A stretch of DNA of 5,557 nt, from positions 1-5,557 of the forward strand of contig CAYWTX010000309.1 in assembly GCA_964461295.1 (NCBI GenBank). Reading direction: 5' to 3'. How positions within the stretch are numbered: the stretch's first letter is position 1; the number at the start of each line of letters is the position of its first letter. Position numbers and translations under genes: made by a program. This document shows, in pieces, positions 1-5,557 of this stretch. A model generated the notes under the pieces. It ran no database searches. It saw nothing but the letters and a program-made list of their open reading frames with translations, and was not told the origin of the DNA. The DNA comes from CAYWTX01 sp964461295 (GTDB taxonomy: Bacteria; Planctomycetota; Phycisphaerae; SM23-33).

Positions 1-61
1 GCTCTTCACCGGCAAGTGTGTCTGACCTTCAGCACGTCGCGTGGGAAGAGACAGACCCATC

Positions 62-66
62 AGGAG
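62..66 (+). promoter_or_regulatory. Shine-Dalgarno sequence of the HEAT-repeat gene
   Basis: AGGAG lies five bases before an ATG at 72. This site decides the start. An upstream in-frame GTG at 18 would add 18 mostly polar and acidic residues ahead of the hydrophobic segment and would bury the signal-like sequence. Confidence 0.7.
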
Positions 67-71
67 CGAAC

Positions 72-1814
72 ATGGTGTATCTTTGCCTTTCGGTAGCGAT
101 GCTGGCGGCCACGGCGACATCGCGACCGGCGAGCCAGGAATCGCCGTCGGCGATCACCGCGAAGCTGCTATCGGCAGACGTGGCGGAGCGTCGCGCGGCC
201 GAGAAGGCCTTGAAGGACTTCGGGCCGGCGGCGGTGCCGACGCTCATCGAACTGGCCAAGTCCGGCGACGCCGGTTCGCAGATCGAGGCGGCGTACGTGC
301 TGGGCACCATCGGCGTGAAGGCGGCGGGCGCCTCGCCGGTGCTGTGCGGCCTGGTGGCCGGCGGGGGGCACGGGGTGCAGATTCACGCGGCGGTGGCGTT
401 GGGGCGGATCGGCCCGACGGCCGCAGGCGGGGCCGCGGCGCTGGTTGCGGCGTTGGGCAGCGAGGAGTTGGGCGTTCGCCGCGCGGCGGGGATGGCGTTG
501 GCACAGATGGGCAAGCCGGCCTTGGCGGAGGTGGTCAAGGCGTTGGGCAGCGGCAACGCGCTGGTGCGCCAGTGCGCGGCGCAGGCGGTTCGCGAGATGG
601 GCAGCGACGGCGGCGATGCCGTCGACGCCTTGTGCGAACTGCTCCGGACCGAGAAGGACTGGTCGGTCCGCCGCGAGGCGATGCTGGCGTTGGGGAAGAT
701 CGGCCCGGCGGCCGCCAAGGCGGCGCCGCTGCTGGCCGAGGCGTTCGGCAGGGAGCCGGGCCTTCGCCGGCTGGCAAGTTCGACGCTGGGCGTGATCGAT
801 GCCGATGCCAACCAGACCCTCGGCGGGGTGCTCAAGGCGTTGGAGTCGCCCGACCCGCTTGCGCGGCGCGATGCCCTGGAGGTCGTTGGGCGGGTGGGCC
901 AGGGCTCGGCCTCCGCGCGGAAGGCCGTGGCGAGGATGGTCCGCGAGGATTCCAGCGGCCTCAACCGGACGAAGGCGGCCTTTGTGCTGGTCGAGATGGA
1001 CCCCAACGCGGTGGAGGTCGTGCCGGTGCTGCTGGACACGGTCGGCCGGGATTGCGGGGATCGGGAGAAGGCGATCTGGGCGGTGCAGCGATTCGCGGCC
1101 AGGGACGCCCGCGTGGTCCCGGCAATCGCCGCCGTGATGGACGACAAGGAGGGCGAGGACATGCGTGCGGCAGCGGCGTGGGCGCTGGGCGAGATCGGCA
1201 AGCCGGCCCACGCGTTGGTTCCGCGGATCATCAAGCAACTGTCGGACGAGGCGGAGGCGCCTCGGGCGGCCGCGGCGGCCTGCCTGGGCAGGTTCGGTCC
1301 GGACGCCAAGGCCGCGACGGCGGAGTTGGCGAAGGGGCTGGACGACAAGAGCCCGTGGGTTCGAAGCCAGGCGGCCGGGGCGCTCCACCGCATCGGCGTC
1401 AGGGACGAACGCATCGTTCCAGCGATCGCCGGCGGCTTGAAGGCCGACAGGCCGTGGGTTCGCGCCGACGCGGCCGAGCTGTTGATCCAACTCGGCCCGG
1501 CCGCGAAGGCTGCGACGGGCGAACTGGAGAAGCTCCTGGCCGACCCGGACAACTACCCGCGGATGATGGCCGCGGCGGCGTTGCATGCGGTGGACCCGAC
1601 CGAGACCAAGGGCGTTGAGGCGCTGCTGGGGATCCTCAAGGAACGCAGGATGTACCCGTGGTTCAAGAAGCGGACCTGCGAACTGCTGGGAGAGATAAAG
1701 GCCAGCAGCCCCGGAGTCCAGGCGGCGTTGAACGAGGTCATCAAGACCGGGAACCCCGAGCAACGTAAGGCCGCGGAGGACGCGATGCGGAAGATCAAGG
1801 CGCAAGGCGAGTAG
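72..1814 (+). CDS. Exported HEAT-repeat protein
   Basis: This is a 580-residue protein built almost wholly of HEAT (armadillo-like) helical repeats. Residues 3-16 are hydrophobic and followed by an A-x-A type site near A13-A15, suggesting Sec export. The n-region lacks the usual basic residues, and the cysteine at position 5 is too early for a lipobox. From about residue 27 to the C-terminus, roughly 16 units of 30-38 residues follow one another. Each carries a pattern like (V/R)RxxAAxALGxIGPxA, with A, L, G and I recurring at fixed places, then a second helix ending in LL or AL. Such arrays form a superhelical solenoid used for protein-protein contact; no enzymatic domain is visible. The start at 72 is chosen for its Shine-Dalgarno and signal segment. 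The binding partner cannot be inferred, since neither neighbour is an obvious one. The C-terminal codons and the TAG stop run into a degenerate copy of the downstream repeat. PBS-lyase-type HEAT repeats are the closest family description. Confidence 0.88.
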   Translation: MVYLCLSVAMLAATATSRPASQESPSAITAKLLSADVAERRAAEKALKDFGPAAVPTLIELAKSGDAGSQIEAAYVLGTIGVKAAGASPVLCGLVAGGGHGVQIHAAVALGRIGPTAAGGAAALVAALGSEELGVRRAAGMALAQMGKPALAEVVKALGSGNALVRQCAAQAVREMGSDGGDAVDALCELLRTEKDWSVRREAMLALGKIGPAAAKAAPLLAEAFGREPGLRRLASSTLGVIDADANQTLGGVLKALESPDPLARRDALEVVGRVGQGSASARKAVARMVREDSSGLNRTKAAFVLVEMDPNAVEVVPVLLDTVGRDCGDREKAIWAVQRFAARDARVVPAIAAVMDDKEGEDMRAAAAWALGEIGKPAHALVPRIIKQLSDEAEAPRAAAAACLGRFGPDAKAATAELAKGLDDKSPWVRSQAAGALHRIGVRDERIVPAIAGGLKADRPWVRADAAELLIQLGPAAKAATGELEKLLADPDNYPRMMAAAALHAVDPTETKGVEALLGILKERRMYPWFKKRTCELLGEIKASSPGVQAALNEVIKTGNPEQRKAAEDAMRKIKAQGE

Positions 1815-1820
1815 GCGACA

Positions 1821-1916
1821 GGAGCCTGCCCGCTTCAGCGGATAGGTCGGCGGGAGCCTGCCCGCTTCAGCGGATAGGTCGGCGGGGGCCTGCCCGCTTC
1901 AGCGGGTAGGTCGCCG
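1821..1916 (+). repeat. Three tandem 32-bp hairpin-forming repeats
   Basis: Three head-to-tail units start at 1821, 1853 and 1885, with an exact 32-base period. Units 1 and 2 are identical and unit 3 differs at a few bases. Each unit holds a 10-base left arm GCCTGCCCGC, a TTCA loop and a 10-base right arm (GCGGATAGGT in units 1-2, GCGGGTAGGT in unit 3), at 1824-1847, 1856-1879 and 1888-1911. In unit 3 all ten pairs form if two G-U wobbles are allowed; units 1 and 2 have one C-A mismatch. On the minus strand the G-U pairs become A-C mismatches, so folding favours plus-strand RNA. A degenerate partial copy precedes unit 1 at about 1807-1820 and includes the stop codon of the HEAT gene. The array has no T-tract and so is not a classic intrinsic terminator. 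It may be a REP-like dispersed element, an mRNA 3'-end stabiliser, or a simple tandem duplication of one hairpin. Confidence 0.85.
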
Positions 1917-1925
1917 GGGGATACC

Positions 1926-1976
1926 GGAGACCGGCGAGAAGACAACTCCCTCAGACTGGCCGGTCTTCCGGTCTCC
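1926..1976 (+). repeat. Inverted repeat with two alternative right arms
   Basis: GGAGACCGG at 1926-1934 is perfectly complementary to CCGGTCTCC at 1968-1976. A slightly shifted left arm, GGAGACCGGC (1926-1935), can instead pair with GCCGGTCTTC (1959-1968) through ten pairs including one G-U. The two right arms touch end to end and share the base at 1968. The element sits 31 bases before the start of the membrane protein gene, so it would lie in that gene's leader if transcription starts upstream of it. No T-tract follows. It could be an attenuator-like structure, a protein-binding site or a decayed repeat; the sequence alone does not decide. Confidence 0.5.
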
Positions 1977-2006
1977 AAGGGGCTGACAGCAGCGAGTCAT
2001 TGTGGC

Positions 2007-2717
2007 ATGATGTTGACGGTGACGGCACGACCACACTCTTCGCGAACGCCCGTCGGCTGGCGAGCCGGCGGGCTCGTCTACCTGGCGTTCTGTCTGGCCG
2101 GGCTGGCGGCTGGGCTCTGGTACGAGGCCATATACCCCTCGCGCCTGGACGTGGTGCCGGCGCCGCTGCCGGTGCTGCGAGCCTTGGCCGTCGCACAGGC
2201 GGCGTTCATCCTCCTGGCGCACCCGGTGATCCTCCTGGGCCGGTGCGAGCGCGGGCACGTGCGGCGGTTCCTGCTCGAGGCCGCGCTTGAGACGGCCGTG
2301 CTGCTCGCCGTGACGGCGCCGTTTTACGTCGCGGCCGCCTTTCTGGGCGATGCGACGCGAATCGATGTCGTGCGCACCGTCGCATACCTGGCGTGCCTGG
2401 GGCCGCTGGGCTGGGCGGCCGGGTACGTGATGTGCCTTCGACCGCGCTGGCGGTCGTTCATCGTGGCCCTCATGCTCGCGATCGTCGCTCTCCCGGCCGT
2501 GTACTACATCCTCCGGGAGTTCCTGCCCATGGTGCACGCGGCGTGGCTGTGGCCGCTGGCGCCGCTGACGGCGGCGTGGGACGTTGCGGCGTCGCGTCAG
2601 GCGTCGTACTGGCCGCCGCTGACGTGGACGACGTTCGCCTGGCTTGGATTGGCGCTGGCGATGGGGATCCTCGCGAACGTCGGCGACCTGGACGAAGGCG
2701 ACGAGGAAGAGGAGTAG
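2007..2717 (+). CDS. Multi-pass membrane protein of unknown family
   Basis: This is a 236-residue integral membrane protein that I do not recognise. After a short basic N-terminus (R8, R13, R19), hydrophobic segments lie at about residues 21-39, 56-78, 92-113, 124-144, 150-170 and 206-225, with a less certain one near 172-191. The arginine-rich stretches at 79-87 and 145-149 probably face the cytoplasm. Helix ends are marked by prolines and tryptophans (W180, W182, P183, P186, W202, P203, P204, W207). The C-terminus is a strongly acidic tail, residues 227-236, ending in four glutamates. ATG codons at 2007 and 2010 are adjacent, and no strong Shine-Dalgarno precedes either. The stop lies six bases before the GTG of the glycosidase, which indicates one operon. 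The size and helix layout loosely recall small ABC-2-type permease subunits, but no ATPase gene is present and this comparison is weak. A transport or membrane-scaffold role linked to the glycosidase is an inference from position only. Confidence 0.8.
   Translation: MMLTVTARPHSSRTPVGWRAGGLVYLAFCLAGLAAGLWYEAIYPSRLDVVPAPLPVLRALAVAQAAFILLAHPVILLGRCERGHVRRFLLEAALETAVLLAVTAPFYVAAAFLGDATRIDVVRTVAYLACLGPLGWAAGYVMCLRPRWRSFIVALMLAIVALPAVYYILREFLPMVHAAWLWPLAPLTAAWDVAASRQASYWPPLTWTTFAWLGLALAMGILANVGDLDEGDEEEE
2710..2714 (+). promoter_or_regulatory. Shine-Dalgarno of the glycosidase inside the upstream gene
   Basis: AGGAG lies nine bases before the GTG start at 2724. It is part of the glutamate codons that form the acidic tail of the membrane protein, directly before that gene's TAG stop. 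Ribosomes finishing the upstream gene would therefore expose or reload at this site, a layout typical of translational coupling. Confidence 0.65.
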
Positions 2718-2723
2718 GGTCCA

Positions 2724-5135
2724 GTGAGTGAACGGAGCACGCTTCGCATTCGCCACGTTCTGCTGCCCCCGGACGACCGCGGCCCAGTTGGCGACGACGC
2801 CCTCTGGCCGCGAACGCACTGGCGGGCGAAGTGGCTGCTGCCGCCCGACGGCGCGGCGGCGCCGTTTGTGGTCGCCTACCGCCTGCGCCTTGAGGTCGAT
2901 TCGCCGGCAAGCCCGCGGATTCACCTCAGCGCCGACGAGCGATGCCGGTTCTTTGTCGACGGCCAGGCCGTCGCCGTGGGGCCGCCGCGCAGCGACGTGC
3001 TCAACTGGCGGTTCATGAGCTACGATCTGGAGCTGTGTGCCGGCACGCACTGGCTGGCCGCTGAGCTCTGGTGGTTGGGCGAGGCGGGGCCGATCGGGCA
3101 GGCGTCGGCCCGGCCGGGGTTCATTCTCGCAGCCGAGGGGGCCTGGCACGAGCGTGTCTCGACCGGGGCGGCGCCGTGGGAGGCGCGGCGGCTGGATGCA
3201 TACGGCTTTGAGCGTCAGCCGGCCGCGTGGGGCATTGGCGAGCGGGCGGTGATCGATGGCGCCCGCCTGCCGTGGGGTTGGCAGAGCGGCGAGGGCGGCG
3301 GCTTCGCGCCCGCCCGGCCCGGCCTGGCGGGATCGTGTTCCAGAGGGACGTGGTCGCCGCGTCCGCCGATCCTGACGCCCGCGACGCTGCCGCCGCAGAT
3401 CGACGAGGAGGTGCCGAACGGCACGGCCGTGCTGGTGGACGCGGTGGGCGATGCCGACACGGCGACTCCGGCGGCCGAGGAGAGCGGCGATCTGCCTGCC
3501 GAGCGGGTCGGGTGGCAGGCGTTGCTGGATGGCGGGGCCGCGCTGACGGTGCCGGCGGGGACGATTCGGCGCTGCCTGGTGGACCTGGGCGCGTACCGCA
3601 GCGTCTGGCCGCTGATGACGGCCGGCGGCGCGGGCGGGCGCGTACGTCTGCGGTACGCCGAGGCGCTGTTCGTGGCGCCGGCGGGGCCGCAACAGGACTC
3701 CGACAAGGGCGACCGGCGCCAGTGGCGGGGCAAGTTCCTCCGCGGGGCGGGTCCGGTGCTTCGTACGGCCGGCGGGCCGCCGCGAGCGTATTGGCCGCTG
3801 GAGTGGGAGTGCGGGCGGTACGTCGAGATTGTCGCCGCCGCCGGCGGCGAGCCGCTGGTGCTGTCGCGCTTCGTGCAGCGGGCAACGGGCTACCCGCTGG
3901 CCGACGAGGGCGGCTTTGCCGCCGACGATGGGCGGCTGGGGCAGGTGCGTGCCCTGGCCGTGAACACCATGCGAGTCGGAACGCACGAGACCTACTTCGA
4001 CTGCCCGTACTACGAGAGGCTTCAGTACGTCGGCGACGCGCGGCTGGAGGTGCTGGTCACCTACTGCATGCAGGTGGACGATCGTCTGCCGCGCCAGGCC
4101 ATCGACGCCATCGCGGCCAGCCGGCTGCCCGACGGCATGCTCCAGAGCCGTGGTCCCTGCCGCGAGTTGCAGGTGATCCCGCCGTTCGCGCTGTGGTGGA
4201 TCCACATGCTCGATGACTATGCGCGGTGGCGCGGCGACGCGGCGTTCGTGAGGCGCCACCTGCCGACGGCGCGCGGCGTGCTCGACTGGTGGTGGTCGCA
4301 TCGCGATCGCGAAGGGCTCGTCGCTTCGCCGGTTGAGTGGAACTTTGTCGACTGGGTGAGGGCGACGGGCTGGAAGCTTGGCGTGCCGTCCGCGGGCGAG
4401 GAAGGCGGCGTCTCCACGCACCACAACTGGCACCTGGCGTGGACGCTGTCGGTCGCATCCGCGATGGAGGATGCGTTCGGCGAGCCGGAACTGGCGGCGC
4501 TGCATCGGCGCCGCGCCGCCGAACTTGCCGCCGCTATCGGGCGAGCCTGCTGGGACGACGAGCGCGGGCGGTGGCGCGATGCCCCCGGAAGCGATGCCGC
4601 CGGCGAGCACGGCCAGGTCCTCGCGCTGCTGTCAGGCCTGACCGATGCCGACCGATCCCGCCGCACGGGCGAGAGCCTCGCCCGCGACGCCGATCTGGCG
4701 CGCACCACCATCTACTTCACACACTACCTGTTCGAGGCGTATCGCCTACTGGGCCGGGCCGACCTGCTGTTGCGGCGCATGGGCCTGTGGTTCGACCTGG
4801 AGAAGATCGGGTTGCTGACGACTCCGGAATGCCCCGAGCCGACGCGGAGCGACTGCCACCCGTGGGGCGCGCACCCGCTGTATCACATGGCCGCCAGCCT
4901 GGCGGGCATCCGTCCGGCGGCCTACGGATTCGCCGCCATCGAGGTGCGGCCGCAGCCGGGGCCGCTGCGGCGCGTCGCGGCCAAGGTGCCGCACCCAGCC
5001 GGCGCGATCGTGCTGGAGATCGCCCGGTGTGACGACGGTTTCTGGCGAGGGCGGCTTGCGGCGCCCGTGCCGGCCCGCACTCCGGCGGGCGACCTGCCGC
5101 CCGGCCGGCACGCCGTGGAGTGGCGGCTGGGGTGA
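2724..5135 (+). CDS. GH78-type glycosidase (alpha-L-rhamnosidase-like)
   Basis: This 803-residue protein has the architecture of family GH78 inverting alpha-L-rhamnosidases. Residues about 34-130 form an N-terminal beta-sandwich (FFVDGQAVAVGPPRS, 76-90). Residues about 280-390 look like a second beta domain (GRVRLRYAEALF). The (alpha/alpha)6 catalytic barrel runs from about 398 to 720, and a C-terminal beta domain (GFAAIEVRPQPG) follows. The catalytic loop is D426-C-P-Y-Y-E431, then G437-D438. The D/E/D spacing of 0, +5 and +12 matches the conserved acidic triad I recall for Bacillus RhaB (D567, E572, D579). E702 lies 276 residues after D426, close to the 274 separating D567 from the RhaB base E841, and precedes the family-like segment PTRSDCHPWGAHP (706-718). 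Other barrel motifs are WNFVDW (539-544) and HHNWH (566-570). The GTG start is supported by its Shine-Dalgarno. No signal peptide is seen, so the enzyme is probably cytoplasmic. The substrate could be rhamnose or another alpha-linked deoxysugar or uronate-decorated glycan; family membership is firmer than specificity. Confidence 0.88.
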   Translation: MSERSTLRIRHVLLPPDDRGPVGDDALWPRTHWRAKWLLPPDGAAAPFVVAYRLRLEVDSPASPRIHLSADERCRFFVDGQAVAVGPPRSDVLNWRFMSYDLELCAGTHWLAAELWWLGEAGPIGQASARPGFILAAEGAWHERVSTGAAPWEARRLDAYGFERQPAAWGIGERAVIDGARLPWGWQSGEGGGFAPARPGLAGSCSRGTWSPRPPILTPATLPPQIDEEVPNGTAVLVDAVGDADTATPAAEESGDLPAERVGWQALLDGGAALTVPAGTIRRCLVDLGAYRSVWPLMTAGGAGGRVRLRYAEALFVAPAGPQQDSDKGDRRQWRGKFLRGAGPVLRTAGGPPRAYWPLEWECGRYVEIVAAAGGEPLVLSRFVQRATGYPLADEGGFAADDGRLGQVRALAVNTMRVGTHETYFDCPYYERLQYVGDARLEVLVTYCMQVDDRLPRQAIDAIAASRLPDGMLQSRGPCRELQVIPPFALWWIHMLDDYARWRGDAAFVRRHLPTARGVLDWWWSHRDREGLVASPVEWNFVDWVRATGWKLGVPSAGEEGGVSTHHNWHLAWTLSVASAMEDAFGEPELAALHRRRAAELAAAIGRACWDDERGRWRDAPGSDAAGEHGQVLALLSGLTDADRSRRTGESLARDADLARTTIYFTHYLFEAYRLLGRADLLLRRMGLWFDLEKIGLLTTPECPEPTRSDCHPWGAHPLYHMAASLAGIRPAAYGFAAIEVRPQPGPLRRVAAKVPHPAGAIVLEIARCDDGFWRGRLAAPVPARTPAGDLPPGRHAVEWRLG

Positions 5136-5238
5136 AAGAGCGGGACATGCGCGCCGTCCACAAGAATGGCCCCGCGGGGTAAGGTGGCGCGTCGGCGCGG
5201 CGGATTCTGCACGGTGACATGGACGAATTTTTCGCGGC

Positions 5239-5255
5239 CGTCGAGACGCTCGACG
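5239..5255. other. Perfect 7-bp hairpin between convergent genes
   Basis: CGTCGAG and CTCGACG flank a three-base loop (5246-5248). The hairpin begins four bases past the stop codon of the minus-strand gene. A run of five T at 5228-5232 lies on its left on the plus strand, so it reads as A on the minus strand and does not follow the stem as a U-tract in either direction. It may protect the 3' end of the minus-strand mRNA or act as a non-canonical terminator. It could also arise by chance in GC-rich DNA. Confidence 0.35.
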
Positions 5256-5259
5256 CTCT

Positions 5260-5557
5260 CTACTTCTTGGCGAACCATTCGCGCCAGTCGGCGGGGAGGG
5301 AATACTCGCGGGCGTGGCGAGCCATGGACTGGGCGCACTCGCACATACGTTCCATGCGGTTCATTATGGCGGCGACTCGCCCGGCCATGCGGCTCATCGC
5401 GCCCACCACGCCGGCGAGGCGGTCGGCGTCGTTCTTGGCCGACAGAGGGCCGAAGAGGCTGCCGCCGGCGAACGGGCGGTGCCGGCTGCCGGTCTCGGCG
5501 TAGTTGACGATGTAGCACAGCCCGGCGTAGCACAGCTCCAGTTCGCGGGCCAGGAAC
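5260..5557 (-). CDS. S-methyl-5'-thioadenosine / purine nucleoside phosphorylase, C-terminal part
   Basis: The reverse strand is open from the right edge to a TAG at 5262-5260, giving the last 98 residues of a protein whose start lies outside the window. The fragment begins FLARELELCYAGLCYIVNYA and continues with ETGS, FAGGSLF and a long helical end rich in Met and Arg, finishing EWFAKK. The block (L)ARExxxCYAxxxxVxxYA matches the C-terminal region of the trimeric MTAP/PNP phosphorylases. In those enzymes this segment follows the substrate-binding core and contains a conserved Glu-Cys-Tyr-Ala stretch. These enzymes cleave methylthioadenosine or purine nucleosides with phosphate, in the cytoplasm, for methionine and purine salvage. 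The tail is longer than in many family members. The gene converges on the glycosidase, with a 124-base gap, so it is a separate transcription unit. Whether the substrate is methylthioadenosine, 5'-deoxyadenosine or inosine cannot be told from this part. Confidence 0.72.
   Translation of the reverse strand, partial: FLARELELCYAGLCYIVNYAETGSRHRPFAGGSLFGPLSAKNDADRLAGVVGAMSRMAGRVAAIMNRMERMCECAQSMARHAREYSLPADWREWFAKK

Noticed and set aside
2..25. Possible tail of an upstream gene, seven codons (LFTGKCV) followed by TGA.
   Set aside because: The open stretch reaches the window edge but is too short to tell from chance.
41..1618. 525-codon overlapping plus-strand frame inside the HEAT gene.
   Set aside because: The product is a Gly/Arg-rich shadow of the HEAT codons in another frame, with no domain pattern.
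168..1805. 545-codon open frame on the minus strand opposite the HEAT gene.
   Set aside because: The plus strand has regular HEAT repeats, a signal segment and a Shine-Dalgarno. The antisense product is Arg/Gln/His-rich with no recognisable domain.
1821..1916. CRISPR array.
   Set aside because: The 32-base units are directly adjacent with no unique spacers between them, so this is a tandem repeat and not a CRISPR.
1982..2011. Promoter-like CTGACA followed 18 bases later by CATGAT.
   Set aside because: The -10-like box overlaps the start codon of the membrane gene, so a transcript from it would begin after the start.
1899..4610. 903-codon open frame on the minus strand covering the hairpin array, the membrane gene and most of the glycosidase.
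   Set aside because: Its translation is Arg/Pro/Gln-rich low-complexity protein with no family motif, and it is antisense to a clear GH78 enzyme. Long antisense frames are expected in DNA this GC-rich.
5170..5179. Palindrome CCCCGCGGGG in the convergent gap.
   Set aside because: It has no loop, no T-tract and no second copy, and such short GC palindromes are common in this composition.
5166..5507. Plus-strand 113-codon and 94-codon frames near the right edge (5166-5507 and 5219-5503).
   Set aside because: They are antisense to the phosphorylase-like C-terminus, whose family motif is clear, and their products are Arg-rich or featureless.

Overview
The window is very GC-rich, with G/C at most third codon positions. 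It looks like chromosome from a high-GC environmental bacterium. The gene content fits Planctomycetota, perhaps Phycisphaerae or relatives: an exported HEAT-repeat protein, a GH78-type glycosidase and an orphan membrane protein. That assignment is inferred from style of content, because there is no rRNA or marker gene here.

Layout from left to right: (1) A plus-strand gene encodes a 580-residue protein with an N-terminal signal-like segment and about 16 HEAT repeats. (2) A 192-base gap holds three tandem 32-bp units, each able to fold into a hairpin with a TTCA loop. They are followed by an inverted repeat whose left arm can pair with either of two right arms. (3) A plus-strand gene encodes a 236-residue multi-pass membrane protein of unknown family with an acidic tail. 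(4) Six bases after its stop begins an 803-residue glycosidase of the alpha-L-rhamnosidase (GH78) type. Its Shine-Dalgarno sequence lies inside the codons for the acidic tail of the membrane protein, so the two are very likely co-transcribed and possibly translationally coupled. (5) A 124-base convergent gap contains a short perfect hairpin. (6) A minus-strand gene runs off the right edge. Its visible 98 C-terminal residues resemble the end of an S-methyl-5'-thioadenosine/purine nucleoside phosphorylase.

The only clear functional pairing is the membrane protein with the glycosidase, which suggests handling of rhamnose-containing or related glycans. The glycosidase has no signal peptide, so it may act in the cytoplasm on imported oligosaccharides. 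The HEAT protein and the phosphorylase look like independent neighbours. No mobile element, CRISPR array, tRNA or rRNA was seen. Nothing here makes a convincing case for a new multi-gene system. The most unusual items are the hairpin repeat array and the orphan membrane protein.
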